64,000 nucleotides of DNA, from the NCBI RefSeq assembly GCF_041146795.1, contig NC_135170.1, forward strand, positions 19,586,033-19,650,032. The letters are read 5' to 3'. This DNA comes from Maylandia zebra. Lineage: Eukaryota > Chordata > Actinopteri > Cichliformes > Cichlidae. The translations under genes were made by a program, and so were the position numbers. Shown here piece by piece: positions 23,255 to 32,541 of this stretch. The notes under the pieces are model-generated. The model saw only the letters and a program-made list of their open reading frames with translations. It did no database searches and was not told where the DNA came from. Positions within the stretch are counted from its first letter, which is position 1. Each line of letters starts with the position of its first letter.

Positions 23255-23436
23255 GTGAATGCTTTTCAAGCATTCACACTAATAATAAAGATTAGAAGAA
23301 CAATACTGTGAATGCTTTTCAAGCATTCACACTAATAATAATAAAGATTAGAATAACAATACTGTGAATGCTTTTCAAGCATTCACACTAATAAAGATTC
23401 GAATAACAATACTGTGAATGCTTTTCAAGCATTCAC
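23255..23436. repeat. Four tandem hairpins at array end
   Basis: Perfect stem-loops at 23255-23277, 23308-23330, 23364-23386 and 23414-23436. Spacers (AATAAAGATTAGAAGAACAA-like, with variable AATAAT runs) differ, while the hairpin itself does not vary. Expanded relative to one in units 1 and 5 and two in copy 6. Confidence 0.9.
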
Positions 23437-23441
23437 ACTAA

Positions 23442-24592
23442 TGAACTTATCAACCTCTTAGATACCTTGGCTCCCCCCAAAAGTCGAACTGTTTTTCTCT
23501 CTCGCTCTGCGCCATGGTATTTATCTGAACTTCGCCAACTTAAAGCTACTGGACGCTGCCTGGAACGTCTCTGCCGTACATACACACTCTGCCGCAGTTT
23601 GCAACAAATTTATGGACTTTTTTTACGCCAAGATTGAGAATCTTCATCAATAATTGCCCTCGTCCTGTGATATGGTCAATTGTTCTATATGCATTTCTTG
23701 TCCTTCTCAGCTGTCATCCTCTCTATCAAGTTTTGAACTTCCCACAATAACTCAGCTATCTTCCATAATTACTAACTTTAAGTCATCATCGTGTAAACTT
23801 GATCCACTGCCGACAAATCTTGTTAAACTCTCATTCCCGTTGCTTGCTCCACTGATTGCTAATATCGTACGCTCCTCTCTTAAATCTGGTTCTGTTCCTT
23901 CTTCTCTTAAAACTGCTATAATAACCCCAATACTGAAAAAGAATGGTTCAGATCCCTCCAATCTAAATAATTTCAGGCCAATTTCAAATCTCCCTTTCTT
24001 GGCAAAAATTCTGGAAAAGATAGTGGCTGCACAGGTTCATCATCATCTCACTGGAAATAACTTGTATGAACAGTTTCAGTCCGGCTTCCGTTCATGTCAC
24101 AGTACAGAAACAGCTCTAGTAAAAATCACCAATGATCTTCTGCTTGCAGCTAACTCAGGACTTATCTCCATCCTCATTCTCCCTGACCTTACAGCAGCTT
24201 TTGATACCATCTCCCCCTGCATCCTCCTTCACAGATTAGCATCTATTGCAGGGGTGGGCAACTCCAGGCCTCGAGGGCCGGTGTCCCTGCAGGTTTTAGG
24301 TTTTTTGAACCGACACAGCTGATTTAAATGGCTAAATTAGCTCCTCAACATGTCCTGAAGTTCTCCAGAGGCCTAGTAACGAACTAATCATGTGATTCAG
24401 GTGTGTTGACCCAAGGTGAGATCTAAAACCTGCAGGACACCGGCCCTCGAGGCCTGGAATTGCCCACCCCTGATCTATTGGCATCAGTGGTACAGTACTG
24501 GTTTACCCCTTATCTCTCTGGCCACTCACAGTTTGTTCAGTTACTCCCTCACAGATCAGTATCTACTCCAGTTAATTCAAGTGTACCCCAAG
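23442..24592 (+). pseudogene. L2-like LINE reverse transcriptase fragment
   Basis: Translation gives a pre-RT segment (SRSAPWYLSELRQLK) and then fingers/palm of a non-LTR reverse transcriptase: LKTAIITPILKKNG, NNFRPISNLPFLAKILEK, YEQFQSGFRSCHSTETAL and the first catalytic Asp region in DLTAAFDTIS. This matches the L2 clade of fish LINEs. Frame breaks lie near 23650, and the motif usually ILLDLSAAFD reads ILPDLTAAFD. A hAT MITE interrupts it at 24249-24472; reading resumes after it (VQYWFTPYLSGHSQFVQLL). It ends abruptly at about 24592 in an LTR-type repeat, with the YxDD half missing. Non-functional. Confidence 0.85.
24249..24472. mobile_element. hAT-like MITE with 8-bp TSD
   Basis: A 224-bp element with terminal inverted repeats beginning CAGGGGTGGGCAACTCCAGG and ending with the near-exact complement (TTGCCCACCCCTG). 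The inverted homology extends past CCTCGAGGGCCGGTGTCC to CCTGCAGG. It is flanked by perfect 8-bp duplications ATCTATTG at 24241-24248 and 24473-24480, as expected of the hAT superfamily. It carries no coding capacity. Removal of the MITE plus one TSD restores continuity of the LINE frame, which confirms insertion into the LINE. Confidence 0.95.
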
Positions 24593-24654
24593 TGTCACAA
24601 TACGGCAAGAGTAGGACCCAAACGCAAACTCGCAGAGACAAAAAGTAAACTCAA
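24593..24654 (-). repeat. Gypsy-type LTR, 3' end (split by BEL insertion)
   Basis: On the minus strand this ends ...GTATTGTGACA and contains GAGTTTGCGTTTGGGTCC. It is continuous with 31912-32541 across the BEL insertion, and the whole resembles the solo LTR at 46643-47293. Confidence 0.65.
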
Positions 24655-25125
24655 TGTGGGAGCCAAGTTAAGATAGTTCATATGTTTTAGTATTTATATT
24701 TCGCTGTTGTTAAGCTTGTTTGTGTAATTAATAATTTTAGGAAATAGATGCATGTTTATGGTGGAACTAGGTTACGTAGTACCATGAATACATGTGCCTT
24801 AAAGACTCGTGTTTATAGTAAAATCCGGGCATCACGGATGTATGCAAATTAGTGCATGCGGTGCGGGAGGGGGGAGAGAGAGAAAAGAAGTTAACACGGC
24901 ATAAGCTATACGGGGCAGCAGGGTAGAACAGAGCCACACGGTTTTCCTACCGTAGTAGGTTATTTTGTTGAGGACAAGTTAAACCTGACCACTCCTGTAA
25001 GATGCAAAAACTGGAATAAATTTTTTGTTACATCTTTTCACATCGGAGTCCCGTGGAGTTCTTTTTCCTCTTCAAACTGACGTACGCGAGTGAATCACGG
25101 GAAAACTGGTCTCACGGCTTAAACA
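24655..25125 (+). repeat. BEL 5' LTR
   Basis: 471 bp, TG...CA ends. Contains an AATAAA signal at 25015-25020 and an AT-rich TATTTATATTT box near 24690 that could serve as a promoter element (inferred). Confidence 0.95.
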
Positions 25126-25342
25126 TTTTGTAGGAAAACCCGCTCGTTGTGGAGTAATTGACGCGACTAAAGAAGGAAAAAACCCGAGCTGCTGCAGCGA
25201 CAACAAACGTGAGTAAGTGGAGCTAATTCACGAGGAAAAATTGCTGAGTCATGGTGGATGCTGAACTGTGTGGTAGCCAACCTGCATGATTTTTGGATGA
25301 TAAAATAAGGATTTTGGTGTTGCTATTCGGGAAATTAATAGC

Positions 25343-28300
25343 ATGAACAACGAAGAAGAAGACACAGTAGCAGAATTGGAAGCTAGGGCGGTGAAAATCA
25401 CACCTAAAGCTATGGAGGAAAGGCTGCAACGTATTATCAATTTACGGAAGGCCAAGCTAGCCAAATTAACAGGCACAGTGAAACAAGTGCGCCAGCTGAT
25501 GGAAAATGAATGTGATACCAGCCTAACAGAAGTAACACAGTTAATGAAGGATTTTAATGAGCGGTTTGGAGAGTTTTGTGGTTTGAACACAAATGTTAAA
25601 GAGGTGCTCCAGCAAATGCCGGAGGAGGATTTAACTAAAGACCAGGAAAATTGGTTTGAACCTAAGGCTGATTCCTTTAAGGCTTTTGCTGAGACAGCTT
25701 CGGCTTGGATTGACAAGATGGCCATGCGCGCTGTGGAGGCTGAAAAATGCAATGAAGATGTGGATCCATCTGACAGCATATCTAATGCATCTGTCTCAAA
25801 ACGCAGTGATAAGGCATTGTCAGAACGCGGCTCCTGCGCTTCGTCATCGGTGTCGTCCACACGCATGAAGGCAGAGGTGGAGCGAGCTACCTTATTGATT
25901 AAGGCATCGTCTTTAAGACAGAAACGCTTGCTGGAGGAAAGGGAGGCTAAGCTCCAAGCTGAAAAGGAGGAGCTAGAAATACAAACAGCTCTTGCAGCAA
26001 ATGAGGCAAAGATCAAGATCTTATCGGAATACGAAAGTCGTGCATCCAAGGCATCCAGTCGCGTATCCACTCGGGATGGAATGAACTCCTACATGGCATC
26101 GCATAAGGTTGGAGATTTATTTACTTCACAGCAGTCAAATAGCCCATCCCCCACGCGAGAAAGACAAGCGCAGAAGAAGAACATTCTCCAAAACGCACAG
26201 CAAACACACACTGTTACCTCCCAGCCATCGCAGACACCAAGTGCTCTACAGGATGTGGTCGAAGCGCTAACTAAGCAACAGAAGTTAGCTACGTTGCCCC
26301 CGCAGAACATATCTGTGTTTAAAGGGGACCCATTAGAGTATCGGCTGTTCATGCGAGCTTTTGAACATGGTGTGGAGGACAGAACAGAGAGCGACAAGGA
26401 TCGATTGTACTACATGGAACAATACACAAGTGGGCAACCACGAGAATTGATACGGAGTTGTCTTCATATGGAACCTACACATGGATATCAAACGGCTAAG
26501 AGACTGTTGGAAGAGCACTTTGGAAATGCCTACAAGATATCAGTGGCATACATTCACAAGGCTCTTAACTGGCCAACCATCAAGTCAGATGATGGAGAGG
26601 CTCTGCATGCTTTCGGCCTCTATCTTACTGGATGTCGTAATGCAATGATGGATGTGGAGTACATGGAGGAGTTGGATAACACGGCCAACATGCGTGCTAT
26701 CGTTTCCAAGCTTCCGTACAAGCTGAGAGAAAGGTGGAGAACATATGCTTGTGGGGTCTTAGACAAGGCAAAACGCAGAGTCACATTTGCAGATCTGGTG
26801 GAGTTTGTCAATAAGCAGGCCAAAGAAGTTTTGCATCCATTGTTCGGTGATATAAAGGACAGCACATTAAAGGTCCAAGTTAGAGGGCAAGTGGATGAGA
26901 GGTTGCAAAGGAGAAGTGGAAACAGAAAAGGATTCACTGCAGCTGCAACTATCACCACTACACAGGACATACCCTCTAAAGAAAGGAACAAGGTCAGCGG
27001 GAAGCAGGTGTGTGCATTTTCCAAACCCTGTCTTTTCTGTCGTGGTGAAGAGCACACCATGGAACAGTGCAAGAGGATGAAGAAGTCACTTCATAAGGAA
27101 AAGATTGACTTCATGCGAACTAAAGGACTATGCTTCAGCTGTCTTAAACAGGGACACATGAGTGGTTCGTGCCAAGAAAAGGCAAGTTGTCAGGTTTGTG
27201 CACAACCGCACCCCACAGTGTTACACATGAAGACTAAGCCCAGTGCTACAAGCAAAAGGGTAGCTTCTGAAGTGGAATCATTAGAAAGAGAAGACCAAAC
27301 AGAGTCAATCGTGAATGGATTTGTTGAAATGGAAGCACCTGCTCACGCTGCAGAGAAAACAGAGCACATTTTGGCAATAGTTCCAGTACAAGTGAAACCT
27401 AAAAGAGGACAAAAGGTGACACACACTTATGCTTTTCTGGACCCTGGCAGTACTGCCTGCTTTTGTACTGAAGAGTTAATGCATGAGCTTAACTTGTCTG
27501 GCAGAAAGACAAAGATTTTGCTGAAAACAATGGGAGAGGAAAAGGTCGTCAGTAGCCACATTGTGTCTGGGTTGGAAATAAGCAGCTTAGACAGCAATGA
27601 CTTCTTTGAGTTGCCAGAAATGTACAGTCACAGTGACATTCCTGCTTCTGCCGACAATGCTCCTTCTCAAGACTACGTGAACAGGTGGACCTACCTTCAG
27701 CAGGTGTCTATACCTAGGATTGAAGCAAAGATTGGACTGCTAATCGGGGCTAATGCACCTAAAGCTGTTGAACCTTGGCAAGTTATAGCCAGCGAGAATG
27801 GCGGTCCATATGCTGTGAAGACAAGGCTCGGTTGGACCATCAGCGAACCCCTCCAAGGAAGCAGTTCACAAAAGGCACCATGCGGACTGATTCAGGTTGC
27901 AGCAAACCGAATATCAGTTAGCAAACTGGATGAACTCTGGGACCAGCAGTTTAAAAGTGACTTCCCTGAGCGTGAAAGAAACGAGAAACAGGAAATGTCA
28001 AGAGAGGATTTGCAGTTTCTGGAGATAGCGACAGAGTCAGCTACTATTGTGGACGGACACTACAGCATCGCTCTGCCATTGCGGAACAAGCGCATTAAGA
28101 TGCCCAACAACCGCAAAGTGGCTGAGCAACGTGCGTTACACCTAAAGCGGAAGTTGGAGAGGAATACTTCATTCCACGCAGAGTACTCGGCTTTCATGAG
28201 TAACGTCATAACCAACGGTTACGCAGTGAAAGTGCCAGAACAGGACCTTGATCGTGACGATGGAAAGGTTTGGTACCTACCGCACCACGGAGTTTACCAT

Positions 28301-31300
28301 CCCAAGAAACACAAGCTTCGAGTGGTCTTTGACTGTGGAGCATCGTACAAAGGCACCACCTTAAATGATCAGCTGTTACAAGGACCAAATCTTACCAGTA
28401 CCCTTCTTGGGGTAATTATCCGGTTCAGACAAGAGGAAGTGGTCATCATGGCAGATGTGGAAGCAATGTTCCACCAAGTAAAGGTGCCTGATGAGGATTC
28501 TGACCTTCTTCGGTTCCTGTGGTGGACATCTGGTGACATTACTCAGAATATGGTGGAGTACAAGATGGTGGTTCACATTTTTGGTGCAACTTCGTCACCA
28601 AGCTGCGCCAGCTTTGCTCTGCGCAAATGTGCTGAAGACAACCGAGATCCAGCCAACAGCCAAGCGGTTGACACAGTCCTGCACAACTTCTATGTGGACG
28701 ACTGTTTGAAGGCTGTGAGCTCAGAAGAGGAAGCCATACAGTTATACCACACTCTTAGAGCTGTATGTCAGAGGGGTGGATTCAGGCTCACAAAATGGAT
28801 AAGCAATAGCAGAGCAGTTCTGTCTGCTATTCCAGAAGAAGAAAGGGCATCGGAGGTTAAAGATCTCGATCTGGATCAGGACACACTCCCCATTGAGAGA
28901 GCGCTGGGAGTCCAATGGTGTATTCAATCTGACAGCTTCAGGTTCAAGATTGTAATGCCAGACAAGGCACCCACTCGGAGGAACCTTCTGTCCACTGTGA
29001 GTTCTGTCTACGACCCACTGGGTATCTTGTCACCAGTCACGCTTCAAGCAAAGAAGATTCTGCAAGAGCTTTGCAGGAGAAAGATTGGCTGGGATGTCAT
29101 CATACCTGCAGACCTAGCTCACAAGTGGCACAAGTGGAAGACCCAGCTCCGCCAGCTAGGGAACATAAGCGTTCCAAGATGTTTTAAACCTGTGGGCTTT
29201 GGAGAGTCAATATACAATCAGCTGCAACACTTTGCTGATGCCAGTGAAGAGGGCTACGGTACAGTAAGCTACTTGCTACAGAGGAACAGCCGTAACGAAG
29301 TCCACTGCGCATTCATGTTGGGAAAGGCAAGAGTGGCCCCACTTAAGCCCATTACAGTTCCCCGCATGGAACTTACCGCAGCAACCATGGCAGCACGCAT
29401 AGACAGGGTTCTGACATCTGAATTGCAGCTTCCGCTCCAACCATCTGTATTTTGGTCAGATAGTACCACGGTACTCAAGTATATCAGCAATCAAACAAGT
29501 AGATTCCGTACCTTTGTTGCTAACCGTGTGGATGCAATCTTGAAATGCTCCAGTCCAGAGCAATGGAGGTATATCAACACCTCACTGAATCCTGCCGACT
29601 TTGCATCAAGGGGGCTCCGAGCAGAGAGCTTCATGCAATCCCACACATGGTTACAGGGGCCGGATTTTCTCACCAAACCCATGGAAGAGTGGCCAGAAGA
29701 GGTGCACCCAGTTGAAGGCCTGACTACAGATGACCCAGAGGTAAAGGGTAACCTGGTGTGTGCTAGTACAATCAAGGAATGTGAAGATGTAGTGCTGGAG
29801 TTCCTGCACTACTTCTCATCCTGGTTTAAACTTAAAAGGGCAGTGGCATGGATGCTTAAAGTCAAGAGCATTCTGCTGCAATTGTGTCGCAAAAGGAAGG
29901 AGTTGTGTGCTGTTAAAACACAACCTGAAGTCGAGAGGGATATGGAAGGTTTCAAGGACAGCCTGTTTCAAGGGGACACCAACAAGCTAACGGTAGAGAA
30001 CCTTGCGAAGGCTGAAGAAGCAATCATTCGCTACTGTCAGAGAAAGACATTTCCTAAGGAGATCAGCGCACTTTCTAAAGGTCAGGGGGTGAAGAGGACT
30101 AGTAGTCTTTTCAAACTGAGTCCAGTACTTGAACAAGGCATCCTTAGGGTCGGAGGGCGACTCAGCAGAGCAGCACTACCCGAGGAGGCTAAGCGGCCAG
30201 CAATCCTGAGCAAGGATCTTCACGTCACGAAGCTTATCCTCAGAGAAATACATGAGAACTTGGCTCATAGTGGTCGCAATCATGTTATCTCCAAGTTGAG
30301 AACAAAGTTTTGGGTACCCGGTGCCAACTCTGCAGTACGAAAAATACTCGCTAGGTGTATTGCCTGTCGGCGTGAGCATGGAGTTGCAGGACAGCAGCAA
30401 ATGGCCGACCTACCCCGAGACAGAGTTCTGCCAGATGACCCTCCATTTACTAACTGCGGAGTGGACTACTTTGGTCCGTTCGAGATCAAACGTGGTCGAA
30501 GTACGGTGAAGAGGTATGGAGTCATTTTCACCTGCCTAACCACTCGTGCAATACACTTGGAGATGGCAGCCTCGCTGGACACAGATTCCTTCATCCATGC
30601 TCTCCGTTGCTTCATAGCCAGACGAGGCCAGATAAAGACCCTTCGTTCTGACAATGGAACTAACTTCATTGGTGCAGAGCGTGAACTTAAAAGAGCCATT
30701 GCTGAATGGAATGTGTCCAAAATTGAAGACCACCTAAAACAACAAGGCATTCAGTGGATGTTCAACCCTCCCTCAGGACCCCATCATGGAGGGGTCTGGG
30801 AGAGATTGATCAAGTCAGTGAAAAAAATCCTAAATGTTACCTTGAGACTCCAGACACTGGATGAAGAGAGCCTGCATACACTTCTGTGTGAGGCGGAGGC
30901 CATTATTAACAGTCGGCCAATAACCAAAGCGTCCAGTGATCCAAATGATCTGGAAGTACTCACTCCCAATCACCTGTTGCTGCTCAGGAACAAACCATCT
31001 CTTCCTCCCGGACTGTTCGACAGGCAAGATCTCTACGCAAGAAGAAGATGGAGGCAAGTGCAATACATGTCGGAAATATTCTGGAAACGATGGGCAAGGG
31101 AATATTTACCACAACTTCAAGAGAGGCAAAGGTGGACCCGTCCATCTCGCAACTTTTTGGTTGGAGACATTGTGCTTATTGTTGACGATACAGCCCCACG
31201 CAACTCTTGGATTACAGGGAAAGTAATCCATGCTATCTCAGACAAGGCAGGAATGGTGCGGCAGGTTAGGATCAAAACCAAGACGAGTGTACTGGACAGG

Positions 31301-31339
31301 CCCATTACGAAGATTTGCCTTCTGCAGGAATCGGAATGA
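25343..31339 (+). CDS. BEL/Pao Gag-Pol polyprotein, intact
   Basis: A 1998-aa frame. Gag: Glu/Lys-rich, coiled-coil-like N-terminus (about 1-250), then a DUF1759-like region (about 320-500). Cys/His knuckles CLFCRGEEHTMEQC and CFSCLKQGHMSGSC with a third CQVC...H run lie at about 564-629. Aspartic protease with AFLDPGSTACFC (about 700; DxGS-type active site). Reverse transcriptase about 980-1200 with catalytic FYVDDCL (about 1117). RNase H with HFADASEEGYG, MELTAA and WSDST (about 1297-1380). Integrase H2C2 zinc domain (HENLAHSGRNH ... CIACRR, about 1640-1677) and core with CGVDYFG, RSDNGTNF and GGVWERL; the last Asp and Glu are about 49 residues apart, long as in BEL elements. C-terminal DUF5641-like domain (about 1900-1995). 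All catalytic residues I can check are present. The start is the first ATG after the leader. Confidence 0.96.
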   Translation: MNNEEEDTVAELEARAVKITPKAMEERLQRIINLRKAKLAKLTGTVKQVRQLMENECDTSLTEVTQLMKDFNERFGEFCGLNTNVKEVLQQMPEEDLTKDQENWFEPKADSFKAFAETASAWIDKMAMRAVEAEKCNEDVDPSDSISNASVSKRSDKALSERGSCASSSVSSTRMKAEVERATLLIKASSLRQKRLLEEREAKLQAEKEELEIQTALAANEAKIKILSEYESRASKASSRVSTRDGMNSYMASHKVGDLFTSQQSNSPSPTRERQAQKKNILQNAQQTHTVTSQPSQTPSALQDVVEALTKQQKLATLPPQNISVFKGDPLEYRLFMRAFEHGVEDRTESDKDRLYYMEQYTSGQPRELIRSCLHMEPTHGYQTAKRLLEEHFGNAYKISVAYIHKALNWPTIKSDDGEALHAFGLYLTGCRNAMMDVEYMEELDNTANMRAIVSKLPYKLRERWRTYACGVLDKAKRRVTFADLVEFVNKQAKEVLHPLFGDIKDSTLKVQVRGQVDERLQRRSGNRKGFTAAATITTTQDIPSKERNKVSGKQVCAFSKPCLFCRGEEHTMEQCKRMKKSLHKEKIDFMRTKGLCFSCLKQGHMSGSCQEKASCQVCAQPHPTVLHMKTKPSATSKRVASEVESLEREDQTESIVNGFVEMEAPAHAAEKTEHILAIVPVQVKPKRGQKVTHTYAFLDPGSTACFCTEELMHELNLSGRKTKILLKTMGEEKVVSSHIVSGLEISSLDSNDFFELPEMYSHSDIPASADNAPSQDYVNRWTYLQQVSIPRIEAKIGLLIGANAPKAVEPWQVIASENGGPYAVKTRLGWTISEPLQGSSSQKAPCGLIQVAANRISVSKLDELWDQQFKSDFPERERNEKQEMSREDLQFLEIATESATIVDGHYSIALPLRNKRIKMPNNRKVAEQRALHLKRKLERNTSFHAEYSAFMSNVITNGYAVKVPEQDLDRDDGKVWYLPHHGVYHPKKHKLRVVFDCGASYKGTTLNDQLLQGPNLTSTLLGVIIRFRQEEVVIMADVEAMFHQVKVPDEDSDLLRFLWWTSGDITQNMVEYKMVVHIFGATSSPSCASFALRKCAEDNRDPANSQAVDTVLHNFYVDDCLKAVSSEEEAIQLYHTLRAVCQRGGFRLTKWISNSRAVLSAIPEEERASEVKDLDLDQDTLPIERALGVQWCIQSDSFRFKIVMPDKAPTRRNLLSTVSSVYDPLGILSPVTLQAKKILQELCRRKIGWDVIIPADLAHKWHKWKTQLRQLGNISVPRCFKPVGFGESIYNQLQHFADASEEGYGTVSYLLQRNSRNEVHCAFMLGKARVAPLKPITVPRMELTAATMAARIDRVLTSELQLPLQPSVFWSDSTTVLKYISNQTSRFRTFVANRVDAILKCSSPEQWRYINTSLNPADFASRGLRAESFMQSHTWLQGPDFLTKPMEEWPEEVHPVEGLTTDDPEVKGNLVCASTIKECEDVVLEFLHYFSSWFKLKRAVAWMLKVKSILLQLCRKRKELCAVKTQPEVERDMEGFKDSLFQGDTNKLTVENLAKAEEAIIRYCQRKTFPKEISALSKGQGVKRTSSLFKLSPVLEQGILRVGGRLSRAALPEEAKRPAILSKDLHVTKLILREIHENLAHSGRNHVISKLRTKFWVPGANSAVRKILARCIACRREHGVAGQQQMADLPRDRVLPDDPPFTNCGVDYFGPFEIKRGRSTVKRYGVIFTCLTTRAIHLEMAASLDTDSFIHALRCFIARRGQIKTLRSDNGTNFIGAERELKRAIAEWNVSKIEDHLKQQGIQWMFNPPSGPHHGGVWERLIKSVKKILNVTLRLQTLDEESLHTLLCEAEAIINSRPITKASSDPNDLEVLTPNHLLLLRNKPSLPPGLFDRQDLYARRRWRQVQYMSEIFWKRWAREYLPQLQERQRWTRPSRNFLVGDIVLIVDDTAPRNSWITGKVIHAISDKAGMVRQVRIKTKTSVLDRPITKICLLQESE

Positions 31340-31431
31340 AGTAATCAACTGCAGAGACTGAAGTTTGTGTACCTTGGCTCCACAAGTGTAATTTGGTAAT
31401 TGTGTAATAGGGTCACAATTAGGGGCCGGTA

Positions 31432-31906
31432 TGTGGGAGCCAAGTTAAGATAGTTCATATGTTTTAGTATTTATATTTCGCTGTTGTTAAGCTTGTTTGT
31501 GTAATTAATAATTTTAGGAAATAGATGCATGTTTATGGTGGAACTAGGTTACGTAGTACCATGAATACATGTGCCTTAAAGACTCGTGTTTATAGTAAAA
31601 TCCGGGCATCACGGATGTATGCAAATTAGTGCATGCGGTGCGGGAGGGGGGAGAGAGAGAGAAAAGAAGTTAACACGGCATAAGCTATACGGGGCAGCAG
31701 GGTAGAACAGAGCCACATGGTTTTCCTACCGTAGTAGGTTATTTTGTTGAGGACAAGTTAAACCTGACCACTCCTGTAAGATGCAAAAACTGTGGAATAA
31801 ATTTTTTGTTACATCTTTTCACATCGGAGTCCCGTGGAGTTCTTTTTCCTCTTCAAACTGACGTACGCGAGTGAATCACGGGAAAACTGGTCTCACGGCT
31901 TAAACA
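31432..31906 (+). repeat. BEL 3' LTR
   Basis: 475 bp, collinear with the 5' LTR apart from an extra GA and an extra TG and one T/C difference. Preceded by the short purine-rich run AGGGG (31421-31425), a weak polypurine-tract candidate. Confidence 0.95.
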
Positions 31907-31911
31907 CTCAA

Positions 31912-32541
31912 AAAACACAGCTTTATTGCTGGCGTGGAGTGGGACACGAAAAACAATACTAAACTAAACTAAACTAAAGCACAAGGAGCCACAGGGAAAA
32001 ATCACACAGCTATGAGGGAGGACGCAACACTGACAAAGAGAAACACAGGGCTTAAATACACTGAGGGATAACGAGGGGGAATGAGCCACAGGAGGAGAGC
32101 ACAGCTGGGAGTAATTAGGCAGGACGAGACAAGGGAAGCAAAACTAGAAACATTAACATAGGACAGACTGTGAAAGTAAAACAGGAAACACACTGACGGA
32201 ACTCAAGACATGTAAACTTAACAGACTGGGGAGACAGAACATAGGGATCTGAAACATGAACAGAAAGGCACAGTAGACACAACATGAACATAACAATGCC
32301 ACAGGGGAAGAGTAAAACAAAATGCAGGGACACAGGACCTCTTTCAAAATAAAATGGGAAACATAATGAAACGCAAACATGACAACATAAGAAACACAGA
32401 CATGAAGCACATGAAGGACAAGGGAGACTTAACGGGGTTGGATACACAAGGGGAATCTAATAACAAATGAACTTGGATAACCTAATGAACAAAATAAACT
32501 CAAACTTAAAACGCTGGGTCAAAAGACCCAGGATCATGACA
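31912..32541 (-). repeat. Gypsy-type LTR, main part
   Basis: Minus strand begins TGTCATGATCCTGGGTCTTT and carries an AATAAAGCTG poly(A) signal near 31920, about 70 bp before the 3' end at 24593. With the short piece left of the BEL element the LTR is about 690 bp. No target duplication could be matched because the right side runs into internal-type sequence rather than the LINE. Confidence 0.65.

Larger units (their letters stand above)
20646..23441 (+). repeat. Second block of the ~1.5-kb tandem units (two copies)
   Basis: A 5'-truncated copy (from 20646) and a nearly complete copy (from about 22108), same orientation as the left array. The full copy shares private variants with unit 1 (GGCTTTAACAC, GTGTTTAAG, TTCACTGTGAGC) and is essentially identical to it across the ORF. 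The truncated copy shares the lost ATG of copy 4. The block ends in a hairpin cluster directly against the L2-like LINE. Confidence 0.93.
24655..31906 (+). mobile_element. Intact BEL/Pao LTR retrotransposon
   Basis: Complete 7.25-kb element: 5' LTR 24655-25125, leader, single polyprotein frame 25343-31339, 3' LTR 31432-31906, flanked by 5-bp target duplications CTCAA (24650-24654 and 31907-31911). Both LTRs begin TGTGGGAGCC and end CTTAAACA. By eye the LTRs differ by one substitution (CACACGG/CACATGG) and two 2-bp indels, so insertion was recent. No env-like frame follows pol. A standard tRNA primer site with TGG directly after the 5' LTR is not evident. Confidence 0.96.

Noticed and set aside
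23255-23436. CRISPR-like array (regular hairpin repeats with variable spacers)
   Set aside because: The setting is a eukaryotic genome; the spacers are related AT-rich sequences rather than unique ones, and there are no cas genes.
25249-26070. 273-codon minus-strand ORF
   Set aside because: Antisense shadow of the BEL gag coding region.
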